From positions 26,328,281-26,392,280 of the forward strand of contig CM056391.1 in NCBI GenBank assembly GCA_029718625.1: a DNA stretch of 64,000 nt, written 5' to 3'. The notes beneath the pieces were generated by a model. The model was not told the DNA's origin, did not search any database, and worked only from the letters and a program-made list of their open reading frames with translations. This stretch comes from Synaphobranchus kaupii (taxonomy: Eukaryota; Chordata; Actinopteri; Anguilliformes; Synaphobranchidae). Positions 25,085 through 35,988 of this stretch are shown one piece after another; the stretch's first letter is position 1; each line of letters starts with the position of its first letter. The position numbers and the translations under genes are program-made.

Positions 25085-25405
25085 AGAAACTCAGCGGGTT
25101 TCGAATATGTCACCATCACGGGTGCTCAGAGGTTCGGACCATAAAATCTACTAGGTAAAAGAGAAACTCAGAGGGTTTGGAACATGTCACCATCACAGGT
25201 GATCAGAGGTTTTTGACCATAGAATCCACCATATACTAGGAAAAGAGAAACTCAGAGGTTTGGAACATGTCACCATCACAGGTACTCAGAGGTATTGAAC
25301 ATAGAATCCACCATATACTAAGAAAGTGAAAACTCAGAGGTTTTTAACATGTCACCATCACAGGTGCTCAGAGGTATTGAACATAGAATCTGCCTAGTAC
25401 TGGCT
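25085..25405 (+). repeat. minisatellite, four ~80-bp units
   Basis: Units start at about 25085, 25162, 25246 and 25328, each reading near AGAAACTCAGAGG, ACATGTCACCATCACAGG, GCTCAGAGG and ATAGAATC. Unit lengths are roughly 77-84 bp and the copies have diverged by scattered substitutions. Confidence 0.9.
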
Positions 25406-26618
25406 AAGGCCTAGCAGAGCCATCACATTACCACAAACAAGATTAGTCAGTGTGAAACCCGGTAATAGAGACACAATTCACGGAGACCACGCAAATCAGG
25501 TCTATAAATAGAATCATTTATTAATGACAATAATCACTGGTTAAGACTGAGAGCAAATATGAACACATGCAATACCTATAGCTAAACACAGGATAACATG
25601 CTGCTAAGACAAAGAAACATGAACAGGTTCACCAACAAAGTATAACCAAATGAATCCGTACAGTGTGACTATGGTACCAGGAGACCTGTTAGGCAGATAC
25701 TCCTATACGGGTATAACTATAGTGCCACTACAGCACCAGGCGATCTGTTAAGCAGATACACCCCGAATGTCCCTTTGGACTTCCCTTAAATGCAATCCCG
25801 GGCAGGCTTTCCACATTCCACAATTCCCTTTGTTTGTCCAAATAAGGTCTGGCCAGGAAGAGGGCTGTAAAATCTCATCACCGAGAGACCCCCCTTCTCC
25901 TCCAGGAAGAGAAACTGCAGTCTACTCCCCCCCGATCTAGTGATAGCAATAAGATACTTTGTACGATGGCGCGTGATCTTATGATTTTACCTGTCATTTA
26001 GATACCAGGTGAGGTCCAGGTGATGGCCACTCTGTGATCCAGATACCTATGTGGACAAGCGCATCCCTGATAACCTACAATCCCCCTTCCAAACACATTC
26101 TTTATTCTTCCCATGTATTTTGCCCCCTCTTATACTTTTACATACCCCACATTTCAATTGGTATTAATCCCAATCCACCACATTTATCATATTATCCACT
26201 TATTCACATGTACATACATAAGATGCTTTATACATACAGCGTTGTTTCAGTCCAGAATATTTTACAAGAACCTAGGCCTTTTACGGCCTGTGAACAGCCC
26301 TGGGCTCCCGGCATCATTAGTGCCAGTAAAAGGGTTGCAAGGCTCTCCAATGTGCTGGAGAGTGCCTTTTTCAACCTCTAATGTCCATTCATTCCAGCTG
26401 TCGTTTACGACTTTGTGCTTTTTGTGGCCCATAGTTGTAGCGCAGTGGAGTTGGAAGTCCCATGTGAAGAGGCAAAGATAAACGTGGTGGGTAGAACAGT
26501 AGATTCTTAGGCCACCTGGTGAATTGTTTTATTGCACCCTCAAGGAAGTCGCCACTAGCTCAGTAACCCAGGGTTTATGACTGACAATCCAGAGGATCAA
26601 TAATTTTCAGTCTTACAA
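25406..26618. other. unassigned interior of the composite; possible LTR-like sequence on the minus strand
   Basis: On the minus strand, AATAAATGATTCTATTTATA followed by about 60 bases and GGGTTTCACA (ending at 25451) resembles the R-U5 end of a retroviral LTR. The matching 5' end could not be placed, so this stays a hint. No protein frame is recognised. Confidence 0.3.
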
Positions 26619-26875
26619 TAGCATCACCTGTTTACCTGTGGAAAGTTCAAAACAGGTGTTTTTTTTTGCCCCTGTCCCAACTTTTTTTGGAACGTGTTAC
26701 AGGCATTAAATTCGGAATTAGCGTATATTTACAAAAATCTATAAAGTTGATAAGGTAAAACATTAAATATCTTTTCTTTGTACTGTTTTCAATTAAATAT
26801 ATGTACAAATCACTCATTTCTGCTTTTATGTGCATTTTACATACTGTCCCAACTTATTTTTGGAATTGGGGTTTG
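26619..26875 (-). repeat. right terminal inverted repeat of the composite
   Basis: Inverse of 23278-23531. It ends GGGGTTTG at 26875, followed by TA. Confidence 0.88.
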
Positions 26876-26877
26876 TA

Positions 26878-29779
26878 CAAAAGAGACAATATGAAATCAA
26901 TGACAGTGAATCAAAGTCTGTTTCAGTAATGGTTTAATAATGCAGACACATACCATTGTACAGTTTGTTTGCATGATATTTAATTATTAATATCATGCAA
27001 GATGTTCATCAGCCCCTTGAAGTTAGCAATTTTAAAAAACAGAATGTAATTTCCATACAAATTGCAATTGTCTTCAGATGCGATAGGACTTTAATGAAGA
27101 CATCATGACTTCCGAGATGAACGAGGTACTTATTTCTGTGTACCTGCATGGGATTATACTCTTGTTTTGCTTTATGGGACTATGCCATTATCCGTCCATG
27201 AAACTGATGGAATGGCAACTTAGGAATAGCAGTTTTTTTTTTTTTAAAGCAATAATTTATGCATGTGGTGTCTAGAACATTCTGAAATAAGACATGAATC
27301 ACAGAATCCGCTAATGTTTTTTTAATGTTTGGTGTCTTTTTGTGGCCCCAAGACAAAATTCCTGTTCATTCTAACTAAAACAGTGGCACCCCTTTCTTAA
27401 AATGCATGGGCAAAAGCGAACAGAAAATTCTTTGTTATAAGCTGCAGCCTCACATGGGCTTGCCATTGCGAATGTCACACTCGCTGATTTGTTCCTAAAT
27501 TAACAGCTAAACCTTCATCATCTACCTCTCTTCCACACTAACATTCCACACTTTCTGGATACCAATTGTGAACCCCTCCCTCTCCCAACCATCACCTCTT
27601 TTCTGAACACAGAAATGGAACAGTCTTGTCAGTACATGCAGCGATGAACAGAAATCTGGTCTATCTATTATGGCCCGTGAAATTTGACAACTGATGCATA
27701 AAATTAAAATGAATAGCTGATTCCAGCTATAATGCCTCATTTCCTTATTTCGCATTCAACATTAATTCTAATTACACACAGACCTCCTGCACATCCATCA
27801 GACGGGGGGAATGTACGTGGGTGGGCTGGTATCGTGGAGGCTGTCGAAGCAGCCGTGGCATGATGGAGGAGAAGGAGGCCCAGCCAGTAAGAGAGCTTAC
27901 TTCACACCTGTAATCTGTCCTCGTCTTAGAAAGAAGCTGTGGGCTCCCCTCATAGGCTTGCATACTTACATACACATACTTGCACACATAGCACGGCCAA
28001 CGCACACACAGTGGCCAACACAGACACAAAGACAATCATACAAATCCATAAAGACAGCGACAGACACATACAATTGATTGGTCATTAGAGTTTACTTTTT
28101 ATACTGTGAAAGAATACACAAATGCAAAATAAACAAAAATAATTCTCTGGCCTGAATAAAACCAGGCTTCATTTTTACTAAATATGCAGAAGCAGCTGAT
28201 TTTAAATGAAGGTGGGCCTTCAGACTAAAACAGCAACAACAGCAAATATGTTTTAAAAAACGTCGTTTGAAACCTGCTGGGATCCCTGATAGAGGCTGCA
28301 AGGCCACACATTTCGCACAAGATGGAGAAATATTTCTGAGGGCTTCTATTAACAACTTATCTCACCAGATAGTGGCCGTGGCCAAATTGGAAATTACTTA
28401 TCTCGAACTTCATTAGCTTGGTTATCTACAGGATTGCTGATATTGACTTAAATTTCAATTTAATGACTTAAGCTATTTTTCTCTTTCTGCACTGTAGGAT
28501 AAGGAGATGGATTTTTTTATGAAGACAATTTACAAATGCGAAAGCTTATTGAAATTCTATGTTTTTGCACAAAGTGGAACTGATTTTCATTTGATGCAGG
28601 CTCTTTGACTGACTCCGTTTTTCTACCAGGTATCAAATGTCCCAGCAATACCCTGCTTTGTGTTACACTGGGCCTGTAATCTCTAAGGGTGGTGAATGGA
28701 GAATACCAAGTATGCACACTCCAGCTCAGTGCTTGAAGTGGGCTGGAATGGACCGGTACACCGTACCGGGCCTTATACCTTTAGCTCACATGAGTACCGG
28801 CATTTTTTCTAGCGTTCTACTACTTCTCATAGGTTCTACGTACGTGGCATTTGTGCCCCCGTGAGATTCTCTTTTTCTCCTTCCCACAAAATTCACTGAA
28901 TTGTAGTCCATAACGATTCAAGTGATTCAAGTAATTCAAGTGGACCCTCCCATTGACATACAAATGGACTTCATTACCGTTACCTTCTTTTCTGCTTTCT
29001 CACTGATTTTCTGCAATGGATCCTGTCTTTTCAAATGGGAATTTCTAGAATGGAAAAAACATAATTTTTGTTTTAATGTTTAAATTTTTCTCCTAAATTT
29101 TTTTCACTTAAAACGTTACTACAGCTAAATTTGACCAACCCTATTCTGCACATGATTATGTTCAGCACCAAGGAGAGCAGCGCAGAGCACTCACTAGACA
29201 GGACCACCGAAATTAGTTTGGTGGACAGGACACACTTGCAGTACCTATTATTATTATTTACTTATATCACAGACACGACACACAGAATGCCTTTATGGCA
29301 AGATAGGTGAAATGACTCTTATAGAGCAGTAATAAGAATGTAACATTTTGTGACACTGCAAATAAACCCCAGGCTGAAAAAAAGATGCCTGCAACAGTCC
29401 TTGTTTTGAAATGTACACTGTACAGCACCTGAGGACTTGATCAAAATAACTACATTGCACATAGAACCTAATAATGAAACATTGCTGTAAGTTACATCAT
29501 CACATGTTGTGGAACAGTGATCCATAAGTAATGTAATCTAAGATAATATCATCTTCGCAATTCTGGACAGTGGTCAGTAAGAACTGCACAGAAAAAAATG
29601 AAAGTAAAATTAAGTTTTAGTTATTTAAATTCTAACAGTTTACCTAGGTTTAATGATGACTATTATACACTCTATTAGTTGACGTAACATTGAGAATTTT
29701 CTTAGATACGTGATAGTATTTCATATTTCGCATGGAGGTCAGTTGCCAGATTGTGGTGCTAGGTACGACCAGGTTCTGA
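26878..29779. other. unassigned noncoding DNA
   Basis: No gene is recognised. A 28-base palindromic stretch (GCATGATATT...AATATCATGC, 26971-26998) is present. A minus-strand frame near 27770-27890 has exon-like, non-repetitive composition but no usable splice signals or known match. 28905-28945 has a few GATTCAAGT repeats. Confidence 0.5.
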
Positions 29780-30240
29780 GAACCTCAAGTGAACTCTGAG
29801 CAGGTTAGCGTTAAGTTGAGAGATGATGGGTGATTCTGAAGCTCTGACAGTTTACAGGTAGCATATTCCACTGTTGAGGGGGCAGTGAGGAGAGGAAACA
29901 AGATTTGGGATGCACAGTGTTGGGGGGGGGGGGGGGGGGGGGCGGGGGGGGGGGGTACCAGATGTCCAAAGGGCACCTAGCAGAGGATGTAAGGTCTGGT
30001 GAGCGATTTCTGGTAGGAAGCATCTGTGCCCTTGACTGCCGAAAGCCGTGATTCTGAATTTCATACAAACAGAAACCAGTGAAGGGGGACGAAGAGGGGT
30101 GAGGGTTCAGTCCGGCTGCAGCATTCTAAACCAACTGAAGCTGATCTGCTGCCATAGGCAGGGGAAGCCATCTGGAGTTTCAGTAGTGAAAACCGGGGTT
30201 TTCCAAGCACCCAGAAGGAGAACGTGGTGAGAAACATAGG
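29780..30240 (+). mobile_element. possible interspersed-repeat fragment of unnamed family
   Basis: Phrases such as AAACCAGTGAAGGGGGACGA, CGGCTGCAGCATTCTAAACC and AACTGAAG resemble a noncoding retroelement-associated sequence frequent in teleost genomes. I cannot name the family or place its ends. A very long G run (29922-29955) lies inside. Confidence 0.35.
29922..29955 (+). repeat. poly-G tract of about 34 bases with one C
   Basis: G run with a single C near 29943. A tract this long is a strong G-quadruplex candidate and also a classic site of assembly error; open frames across it on the minus strand give proline runs and are not genes. Confidence 0.9.
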
Positions 30241-30749
30241 GGTGAAGGTTGAGAAAGAACCTTCATAACTGGGTCACCAAAAACTATAACAGTCTCATAT
30301 CACCAAAACTGCAAAATAAACTTTTTGTGACAAATTGATTTTTCACTTAAACTGCAGACATTTTCTGGGGAAGAGAGAGCCAAGCAGTTTTTAACTGTAA
30401 GTACACTAGGTCAGAGGCCTGGATTTAATCAATATTTGTACTTAACTTTGAATGACATCAACAAAAGTGCTACTTTTTGCCCGGACTTTTTCAGCTATTC
30501 ATTGCGGGCGGGCCTAAACGCCTGAATGTAGGTCACTGACTGGCTGAGTGGCTGCCTGTCCCCATTGTTGAAAAGTGCATGCGTGAATTGCGAGTGGTGA
30601 AAAGTGAATGCCCAAAATTTAAATTTCGCCTAATTACGGTAAAAGCAGTTGAAAAGTTCACGCGTAAAACTTCAAGTAATTACGGTAAAAAGTTTGCTGT
30701 CTAACCCTGCTTGTATGGCAAGCCAAATGAGGATTTATTCCATATCCTT

Positions 30750-31201
30750 GATATCCAGTTTACGGTTTTCCACTAGTTGCCCGTTTTTCACAACGTGTTC
30801 GACATTTTGTCTTACTAGTTCAACGAAACCGTTTTGATATCAAAGATTGGCACCTACTAGTCATGCATTTGGAGCCAATAGTTGCACTTTTATTCTACAC
30901 GTTACACCAAAACCTTACTAGTTGCACCACAGTGCCGACTAGTGGCACCACAGCCACAACTAGTCAGCCTTTGAACCCACTAGTGGCCTTTTAAGCCTAA
31001 TGTGTTGCAATTAAAGCAGCACTAGTTAACTAGTGAAGTGGCAACAGTGTAACATGTTAACTAGTTAAGTTGCATAGAGTCCGTATTTTTGCCTAACTAG
31101 TTAACTAGTTACATACACTTCTCTTCACTAGTTAACTAGTAAAGCCAACGTGTCCACTAGTTAACTAGTTACATTTTTAGCACATCCACTAGTAAACTAG
31201 T
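30750..31201. repeat. left array of phased 6-bp palindromes (ACTAGT family), ~21-bp spacing
   Basis: Motif starts: GATATC 30750, ACTAGT 30772, ACGTGT 30793, ACTAGT 30814, GATATC 30836, ACTAGT 30856, AATAGT 30877, ACACGT 30897, ACTAGT 30917, 30938, 30959 and 30979, ATGTGT 31000, ACTAGT 31021. Successive steps are 20-22 bp. Further in, the motif appears as doublets 8 bp apart (ACTAGTTAACTAGT) at 31021/31029, 31096/31104 and 31127/31135, with mixed doublets at 31052/31060 and 31148/31156/31164 and a last pair at 31188/31196. The DNA between motifs is poorly conserved, so this is not an ordinary tandem repeat. The function is unknown; subterminal transposase or other protein binding sites on one face of the helix are the simplest reading. 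Confidence 0.85.
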
Positions 31202-32070
31202 TGTAGCAAAATGCTAATTAGGAGGGCGTACAAGGAAGTTGCTTTTTGTAATATGATTGGATGAAGGTTTCGGCTATAGGCTACAATTGCCAGCAGTTTT
31301 GGACATCGAATTCGAGTTCCCATTTGTGTGTTTATTTCGAAGTAGGATATATTTAATTGGGAGAGTGGATATTTTGTTAGGAGGGGAAGGTTTGACAGAA
31401 GCTGAAGCGCAACCATGGCGGACGGTTGTCTTTGATCCCGTGATAACGCTGTAGGCTATTGAATTTGCGATGTCGATGCATGGGATTGCTCTTTTTGGCA
31501 AGAATATAGGCTATCGTAATGAACCAATTACTCGATCATCACGTTTTATTTGAATCATGGACGAACTGCTAAAATAACTTATTGTGCATTGTGCAAGGCG
31601 TGCTGATTAGGCTAGCCTATACAGACCGGTGACAAATTAAGGGTGGTGCTTTGTGTCCACATTACTTGGTTAGATGCAAATAGGCTACCACATGCAAACG
31701 CACGGTGCTATTTCGGTTTTAAAAGTAGTTTGTAAACATGAAATGGGTAGCCATGGGGAAACATTTAGTAGCCTACATTACATGTAAGATAATATGCTGT
31801 GCATTGTGTAAATGATTTGTAAACATAATAAATGCTTTACTTTGGGAGTGCTCTAATCCTCATGTTAGCTAAGGCAAACGCTGTTAATTACTACCATTTT
31901 AGAATGAGCCTTGACTGTAGGTGAAAAAGGAATTGTAGGCCTATTTGTTTAATGCATTTTTCTGGAAGTAAAATTTTCTCTTTTTGTCCGCAGAGGGCCT
32001 TGTCATGTTTTTTTTTTTGCATTCCCTTGAATTCACTTCGTGTGTGATCTTTACCAGTATTAAAGATCAC

Positions 32071-32116
32071 TTATTGTACGTCGCTTTGGATGAAAGTGTC
32101 TGCTAAATGAATGTAA
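32071..32116 (+). mobile_element. L2-clade LINE/SINE 3' tail
   Basis: CGTCGCTTTGGATGAAAGTG, TCTGCTAAATGAATG and TAATGTAA match the tail stem-loop and terminal repeat of the V-SINE at 2074. No SINE head is recognisable upstream, so it is a 5'-truncated LINE tail or an old SINE remnant. Confidence 0.7.
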
Positions 32117-32479
32117 TGTAATTAAACATTAGGCTACAGTGTCTGACCACAATATTGGTAGTGTTAACAGTTGCAGTGCTGGAATGCACCTTGTGTGGTA
32201 TATAGGCTACTGAACTGATAGAATTCACTTGAGCAAAATGTTGCATCCAGTTAGCTGTTAGTGAATAGGCCTACATCCGTTAGCTTTACATCCTTTTGTG
32301 AATGCATTCTTTACCTCTTGTGCTCGTTGCACTTTTTGTATTCGAAACTTTGTAATAAAGAATGATCTATTTTTGATAAACATGACTCTGGTGCTTTACT
32401 GCAGGTAAATTGAAAGATGGCCTGTATGTGCTACACATAGGCTAGTTATTCTGAGTAATCACCACCTTTATCCTTCGAT

Positions 32480-32700
32480 GAAGTTCTATCATGATGGGAG
32501 TGGTCTCTTCCAGGATGACAATGCCCCAATCCACAGGGCACGAGGGGTCACTGAATGGTTTGATGACCGTGACAATTATGTGAATCATATGCTATGGCCT
32601 TCGCAGTCACCATCTCAACCCAAATGAACACCTATGAGATTTTGGAACGACATTAGGCAGCTAGTGCTCTCCACTACAATCATCAAAACACCAAATGAGA
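32480..32700 (+). pseudogene. Tc1-like transposase C-terminal fragment
   Basis: The plus strand translates to a stretch containing FQDDNAPIHRARGVTEWF and then NHMLWPSQSP, the strongly conserved DDE-domain segment of Tc1 transposases. The D of DNAPIH is the second catalytic aspartate. The frame is broken just after the SPDLNP position by a shift and stop codons; a piece like EHL followed by a stop is readable one frame over. No N-terminal DNA-binding domain or Tc1 terminal repeats flank it. It is a dead fragment. Confidence 0.88.
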
Positions 32701-33236
32701 TAACGTTATTGTGTATCCCGTTTGAAATGTCATTCACTGCGATCAAAATCATTCTTGCATTTATGCTAGTTTGTACTTGTATTTTTAAATTGAATAGCTA
32801 GATAGACCGTCTCAGTGTATCCTATTCGTCATTCCATGAGCCGAACTCACCACCTAATTAATAAGACTAAAATGTGACGTTTAACACCGCAGAAAATGTT
32901 TGAACTCTTAAAAACGAACAGAGTTATATTATATTCCGGTAGCCTATTTGTATGCGATTATGATGATTTGCGGGAGAAATAGCCTATCGGAGGATCATTA
33001 ACATTAAGATTAACGTGATGTAGACATTTTGGCTACACGGCTCTCAGTATCAACGTTAAGTCAATCATCTGACATTCATAGATTGAACAATTAAATGTTT
33101 AAGCTTTAAAAAAGAGCTCACGCTGAGTTACGATTCAGAATTGGCATTTTAAGGCTCTCCAGACCATTTAAAATATTAACCAATCAGAATTGGAAACGCA
33201 CTTCCTTGCCCCGCCTGCTTCATTTGCATGCAGTCC

Positions 33237-33672
33237 ACTAGTTCACATGTTCAGCGGAACATTGGGTTACTTGTTTACTAGTGAGCCTGTACGCTGCAAC
33301 CCACACGTTAACTAGTCATGTTCAAAAGAGTCCACTAGTTCACTAGTTGACATATCCAACTAGGATATGTTTTCCTGACACGTTCACTAGTTCAAGGCTA
33401 TTTTTCTAACTAGTTCCATTCCATTCTGAACATGTTGTGACTTTTAACCAACATGTTATGCATTTTTGACACTTGTTGTACGCTGCCATGAACATGTTGT
33501 GCCTTGTTCAGTACTAGTTGCACACTGTGCATTACTAGTTAGACCATTACTCAACGTGTTCCAATGCCCATTTTTGATATCAAATTTTTAACCGCACTAG
33601 TAACCATTTTCTCCGTACTAGTTGGACAAAAATGCTCACTAGTGAACCAATATGCTCAACTAGTTAACTAGT
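33237..33672. repeat. right array of phased 6-bp palindromes (ACTAGT family), ~21-bp spacing
   Basis: Motif starts: ACTAGT 33386 and 33409, ACATGT 33430 and 33451, ACTTGT 33471, ACATGT 33492, ACTAGT 33513 and 33534, ACGTGT 33554, GATATC 33576, ACTAGT 33596, 33617, 33638 and 33659. Steps are 20-23 bp, most of them exactly 21. The inner side again shows 8-bp doublets: 33237/33245, 33303/33311, 33334/33342 and 33378/33386. The outermost site is also a doublet (33659/33667). The organisation mirrors the left array (doublets inside, singles outside), although the sequences between motifs do not align as a simple inverted repeat. Confidence 0.85.
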
Positions 33673-34360
33673 TAAGTTGCAAATTATTATGCAAGTGCAT
33701 AATGCTCAGACTTTTCAGAACATAGGCTACAGAATAATTTAATTTAAACAGGTCTACCACTCAGACAAAATTTGAGACATAAGCACTTATTTTATTGATA
33801 GCCTGCTTATTTTATTTTAGTGACATGGAATATAAAAGCAATAGCGCAATGTTGGTTTCACACAGCCCTGTCTAAGGCAAACTGGTGAACCGAAAATCTA
33901 TTGCCTCTTACGGCAAATCCTCCCTGCTCTTAAGGTTAAGTTAGTTAACAACGGGCTGGCTAGGCTCATCGTAACGTTTAGGCTATCTTGTTTCCTTTCT
34001 AGTTTTTAGCATTTAGCCTATAATCCCCAAACACAGAGAACTGGGAAATGTCGCTATCTAGCCTGGTAGGCTAAGTTGTGGTAACTGCCTGATGACTGAA
34101 ATCATTCACAGACAACCATTGAAGCTGAACCATAAGTTCAGTGGTTTGACGGTCCCCTGTAACGCCCCTTTCTACGAGGCCCCACCTTGATGGGCAGCTT
34201 AGACATTTTGCATTTTCAGTTTGGAGTTTTGGCCGGGTTTTTGCGTGACCATGCGGGAATGATAATGTAAACTGTATGTGAATTATGTCACTCCTGTGCC
34301 GCAAAAGCATGAAAACGATATGTTGAATGGCAAATTTAATTATCATTTCCTTTTTGTCAT
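33673..34360. other. unassigned noncoding DNA
   Basis: No gene is recognised. It separates the right palindrome array from the 3' LTR of the chromovirus. A minus-strand open frame spanning 34071-34478 runs into the LTR and has no domain. Confidence 0.5.
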
Positions 34361-35403
34361 TGTAAGGGGTAGTGTAAGGTTCGGAGAACCAAGCGCGACC
34401 GATAAGGATTTCTAAAAGCGTATCTAGAGAGATACACCACAAAACGCGGAAGTAGCTGCACCAGGACTGGGATAACACAGGATCGGGAGCAAAACTTCCC
34501 TAGCACAAGGCAAAACAAAGCAACCTCCAAAAACTGAGGCGATCTCGATAAACAGCGAGAATAACTAACAAAAGAACCTCACGGACTAAATAATTAGGCA
34601 TAACAAAAGGTGGTGAAACAAAACAAAACTCGATAAAACGAGTGAAGGAAAAAAATAGAAAAGTCCTGTTAGCCAAAGCTCTTGTGGCAAAGAGCTGAAC
34701 ACAACTAGCAACAGGTGAAAAGAATAAAGTGTAAGGGGAAGGCAAATGGTTCGGAGGTCCAAATGCTACTAAAGGGGATTCTTTAAGTGTCCAATAATGA
34801 ACACCAATGAGACGGACAAAATCCGCGAATGAGGGAGAAAAAAACAAAAAGAATAAACAGCTCCAGCTCTCTCAGCTGGAGAGCAATATTAAGGAGACTG
34901 ACAAAAAAAGGGAGAAATAATAGCGACCCGAAAATAATCAGGCGAACGAGACTCGTAGAGAAAAGAGAAACTCACTCTCGATAGAGAGAACACAAGAGGC
35001 ACAGAGCAAACAGAAAAACAAACTGTCTCAGGGAGACCAGAGCGATAGCAGGAGCGAGGGACAGAAAGAGCAAAGGAAATGTGTTCCTATGTGTCAAAAT
35101 GCACAAAAAGGCAAGTCCCTCGTAACTCCAAAGCAGGGCAATGAAGGCAAGAGGTCTCCTTTGAGTGCCTACCTATACCTTACCGGCTTTAAGTCAAAAA
35201 TAAGCGAATGACAAGCAAGCACCGGAAGGAGGAAATCCTAGGCTTAAATAGCCACAGGAAATCCGCAACAGGTGCACTCACTAATTGCCGGAAAGGACAG
35301 AAACCCCGGCGTGGAACACTGAAAAATCTGATAGATTACCCCGTCGAACAGACAAGAAACAAACGACCACAGAACAAAGGAAAAGCAGGCGCAAACCATG
35401 AAA
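34361..35403 (-). mobile_element. 3' LTR of the chromovirus
   Basis: On the minus strand a purine-rich tract (GCCGGGGGGTCC, 35404-35415) precedes TTTCATGGTTTGCG, probably a mutated TGTCATGG LTR start. The LTR ends CCCCTTACA at 34361. A TATA-like GCTATTTAAGC lies near 35245-35255. The integrase reading frame runs about 67 bases into the LTR. The ends are inferred from convention, as no second LTR is present for comparison. Confidence 0.65.
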
Positions 35404-35983
35404 GGACCCCCCGGCGGAACGTGCTAATCAAGTCAGGGTCCAAAATATTCCTAGCAGGAACCCAACAGCGTTCCTCCGGGCCATAGCCTTCCCAGTCAAC
35501 CAAAAACTGGAATCCTCTACCCACACGTCTCTCCGCCAATATGCGCCGAACTGTATACACTGGGCCTCCCTCCATGAGCCGGGGAGGGGGCAGCGGTTTG
35601 TCCGCCGGAGCAAGAGCGCTGGTGAGCACCGGTTTTAGTCGGGAAACGTGAAACGTCGGGTGTATGCACATGGAACGCGGTAACTGCAGACGCACTGTAA
35701 CCGGGTTAATTTTCCGCACAATCTTAAAAGGACCGACGTAACGTGGGGCAAGTTTGCGAGACTCTAACCTTAATGGGAGGTCTTGTGTGGAAAGCCACAC
35801 GCGTTGGCCAACCCAGTAGGACGGAGCCGGCCGGCGATGCCTGTCGGCAGAGACCTTTTGCCTAGCCGTGGCGCGCAAAAGCGATGAACGGACACGCCTC
35901 CAAACAGCTCGGCACTTCCGGATGAACGCACCTGCAGACGGACCCTCCACATTCCTCTCCAGTTCAGGAAAGAGAGGGGGCAA
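35336..35983 (-). pseudogene. chromovirus integrase C-terminus with chromodomain
   Basis: About 215 codons. The first part has [17 protein letters not shown] and [13 protein letters not shown], the GPF/Y module of Ty3/gypsy integrases that contacts DNA. It is followed by [11 protein letters not shown], then a linker, then a chromodomain ([19 protein letters not shown], then [15 protein letters not shown]). In chromoviruses the chromodomain binds modified histones and steers integration. This piece is itself uninterrupted but is shifted in frame from the catalytic core upstream. Confidence 0.92.
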
Positions 35984-35988
35984 ATATC

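Larger units (their letters stand above)
23278..26875. mobile_element. 3.6-kb composite TA-type transposon with ~255-bp TIRs
   Basis: The left end CAAACCTCAATTCCAAAAAA follows TA (23276-23277). The right end, TTTTGGAATTGGGGTTTG, finishes at 26875 and is followed by TA (26876-26877). The TA duplication and the G/T-rich ends fit the Tc1/mariner superfamily. The inverted repeats run about 255 bp. The interior has no transposase; it holds a fold-back element, a solo LTR nested inside that, a minisatellite and about 1.2 kb of unassigned sequence. Because both TIRs are well matched and each is followed by a TA, the whole unit may have moved as one. Alternatively two copies may have landed in opposite orientation. 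Confidence 0.75.
31202..33236. other. central segment between the two palindrome arrays
   Basis: About 2 kb without ACTAGT. It holds no complete gene. It contains an L2-type 3' tail (32071-32116) and a Tc1 transposase remnant (32480-32700), both probably later arrivals. If the arrays are the two ends of a mobile element, this would be its body, now lacking any recognisable protein of its own. Confidence 0.5.

Noticed and set aside
27770..27890. Minus-strand exon of a host gene
   Set aside because: The translation looks non-repetitive but matches no protein I know, and the upstream acceptor and polypyrimidine tract are poor.
29785..30068. Proline-rich minus-strand proteins
   Set aside because: The proline runs are simply translations of the poly-G tract.
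30750..33672. CRISPR-like array
   Set aside because: Repeats are 6-bp palindromes with 15-bp spacers in vertebrate DNA; there is no conserved 25-40-bp repeat and no cas gene.
35208..35486. 92-codon plus-strand frame, and other plus-strand frames over 35868-36994
   Set aside because: Antisense shadows of the chromovirus LTR and integrase, which are clearly coding on the minus strand.
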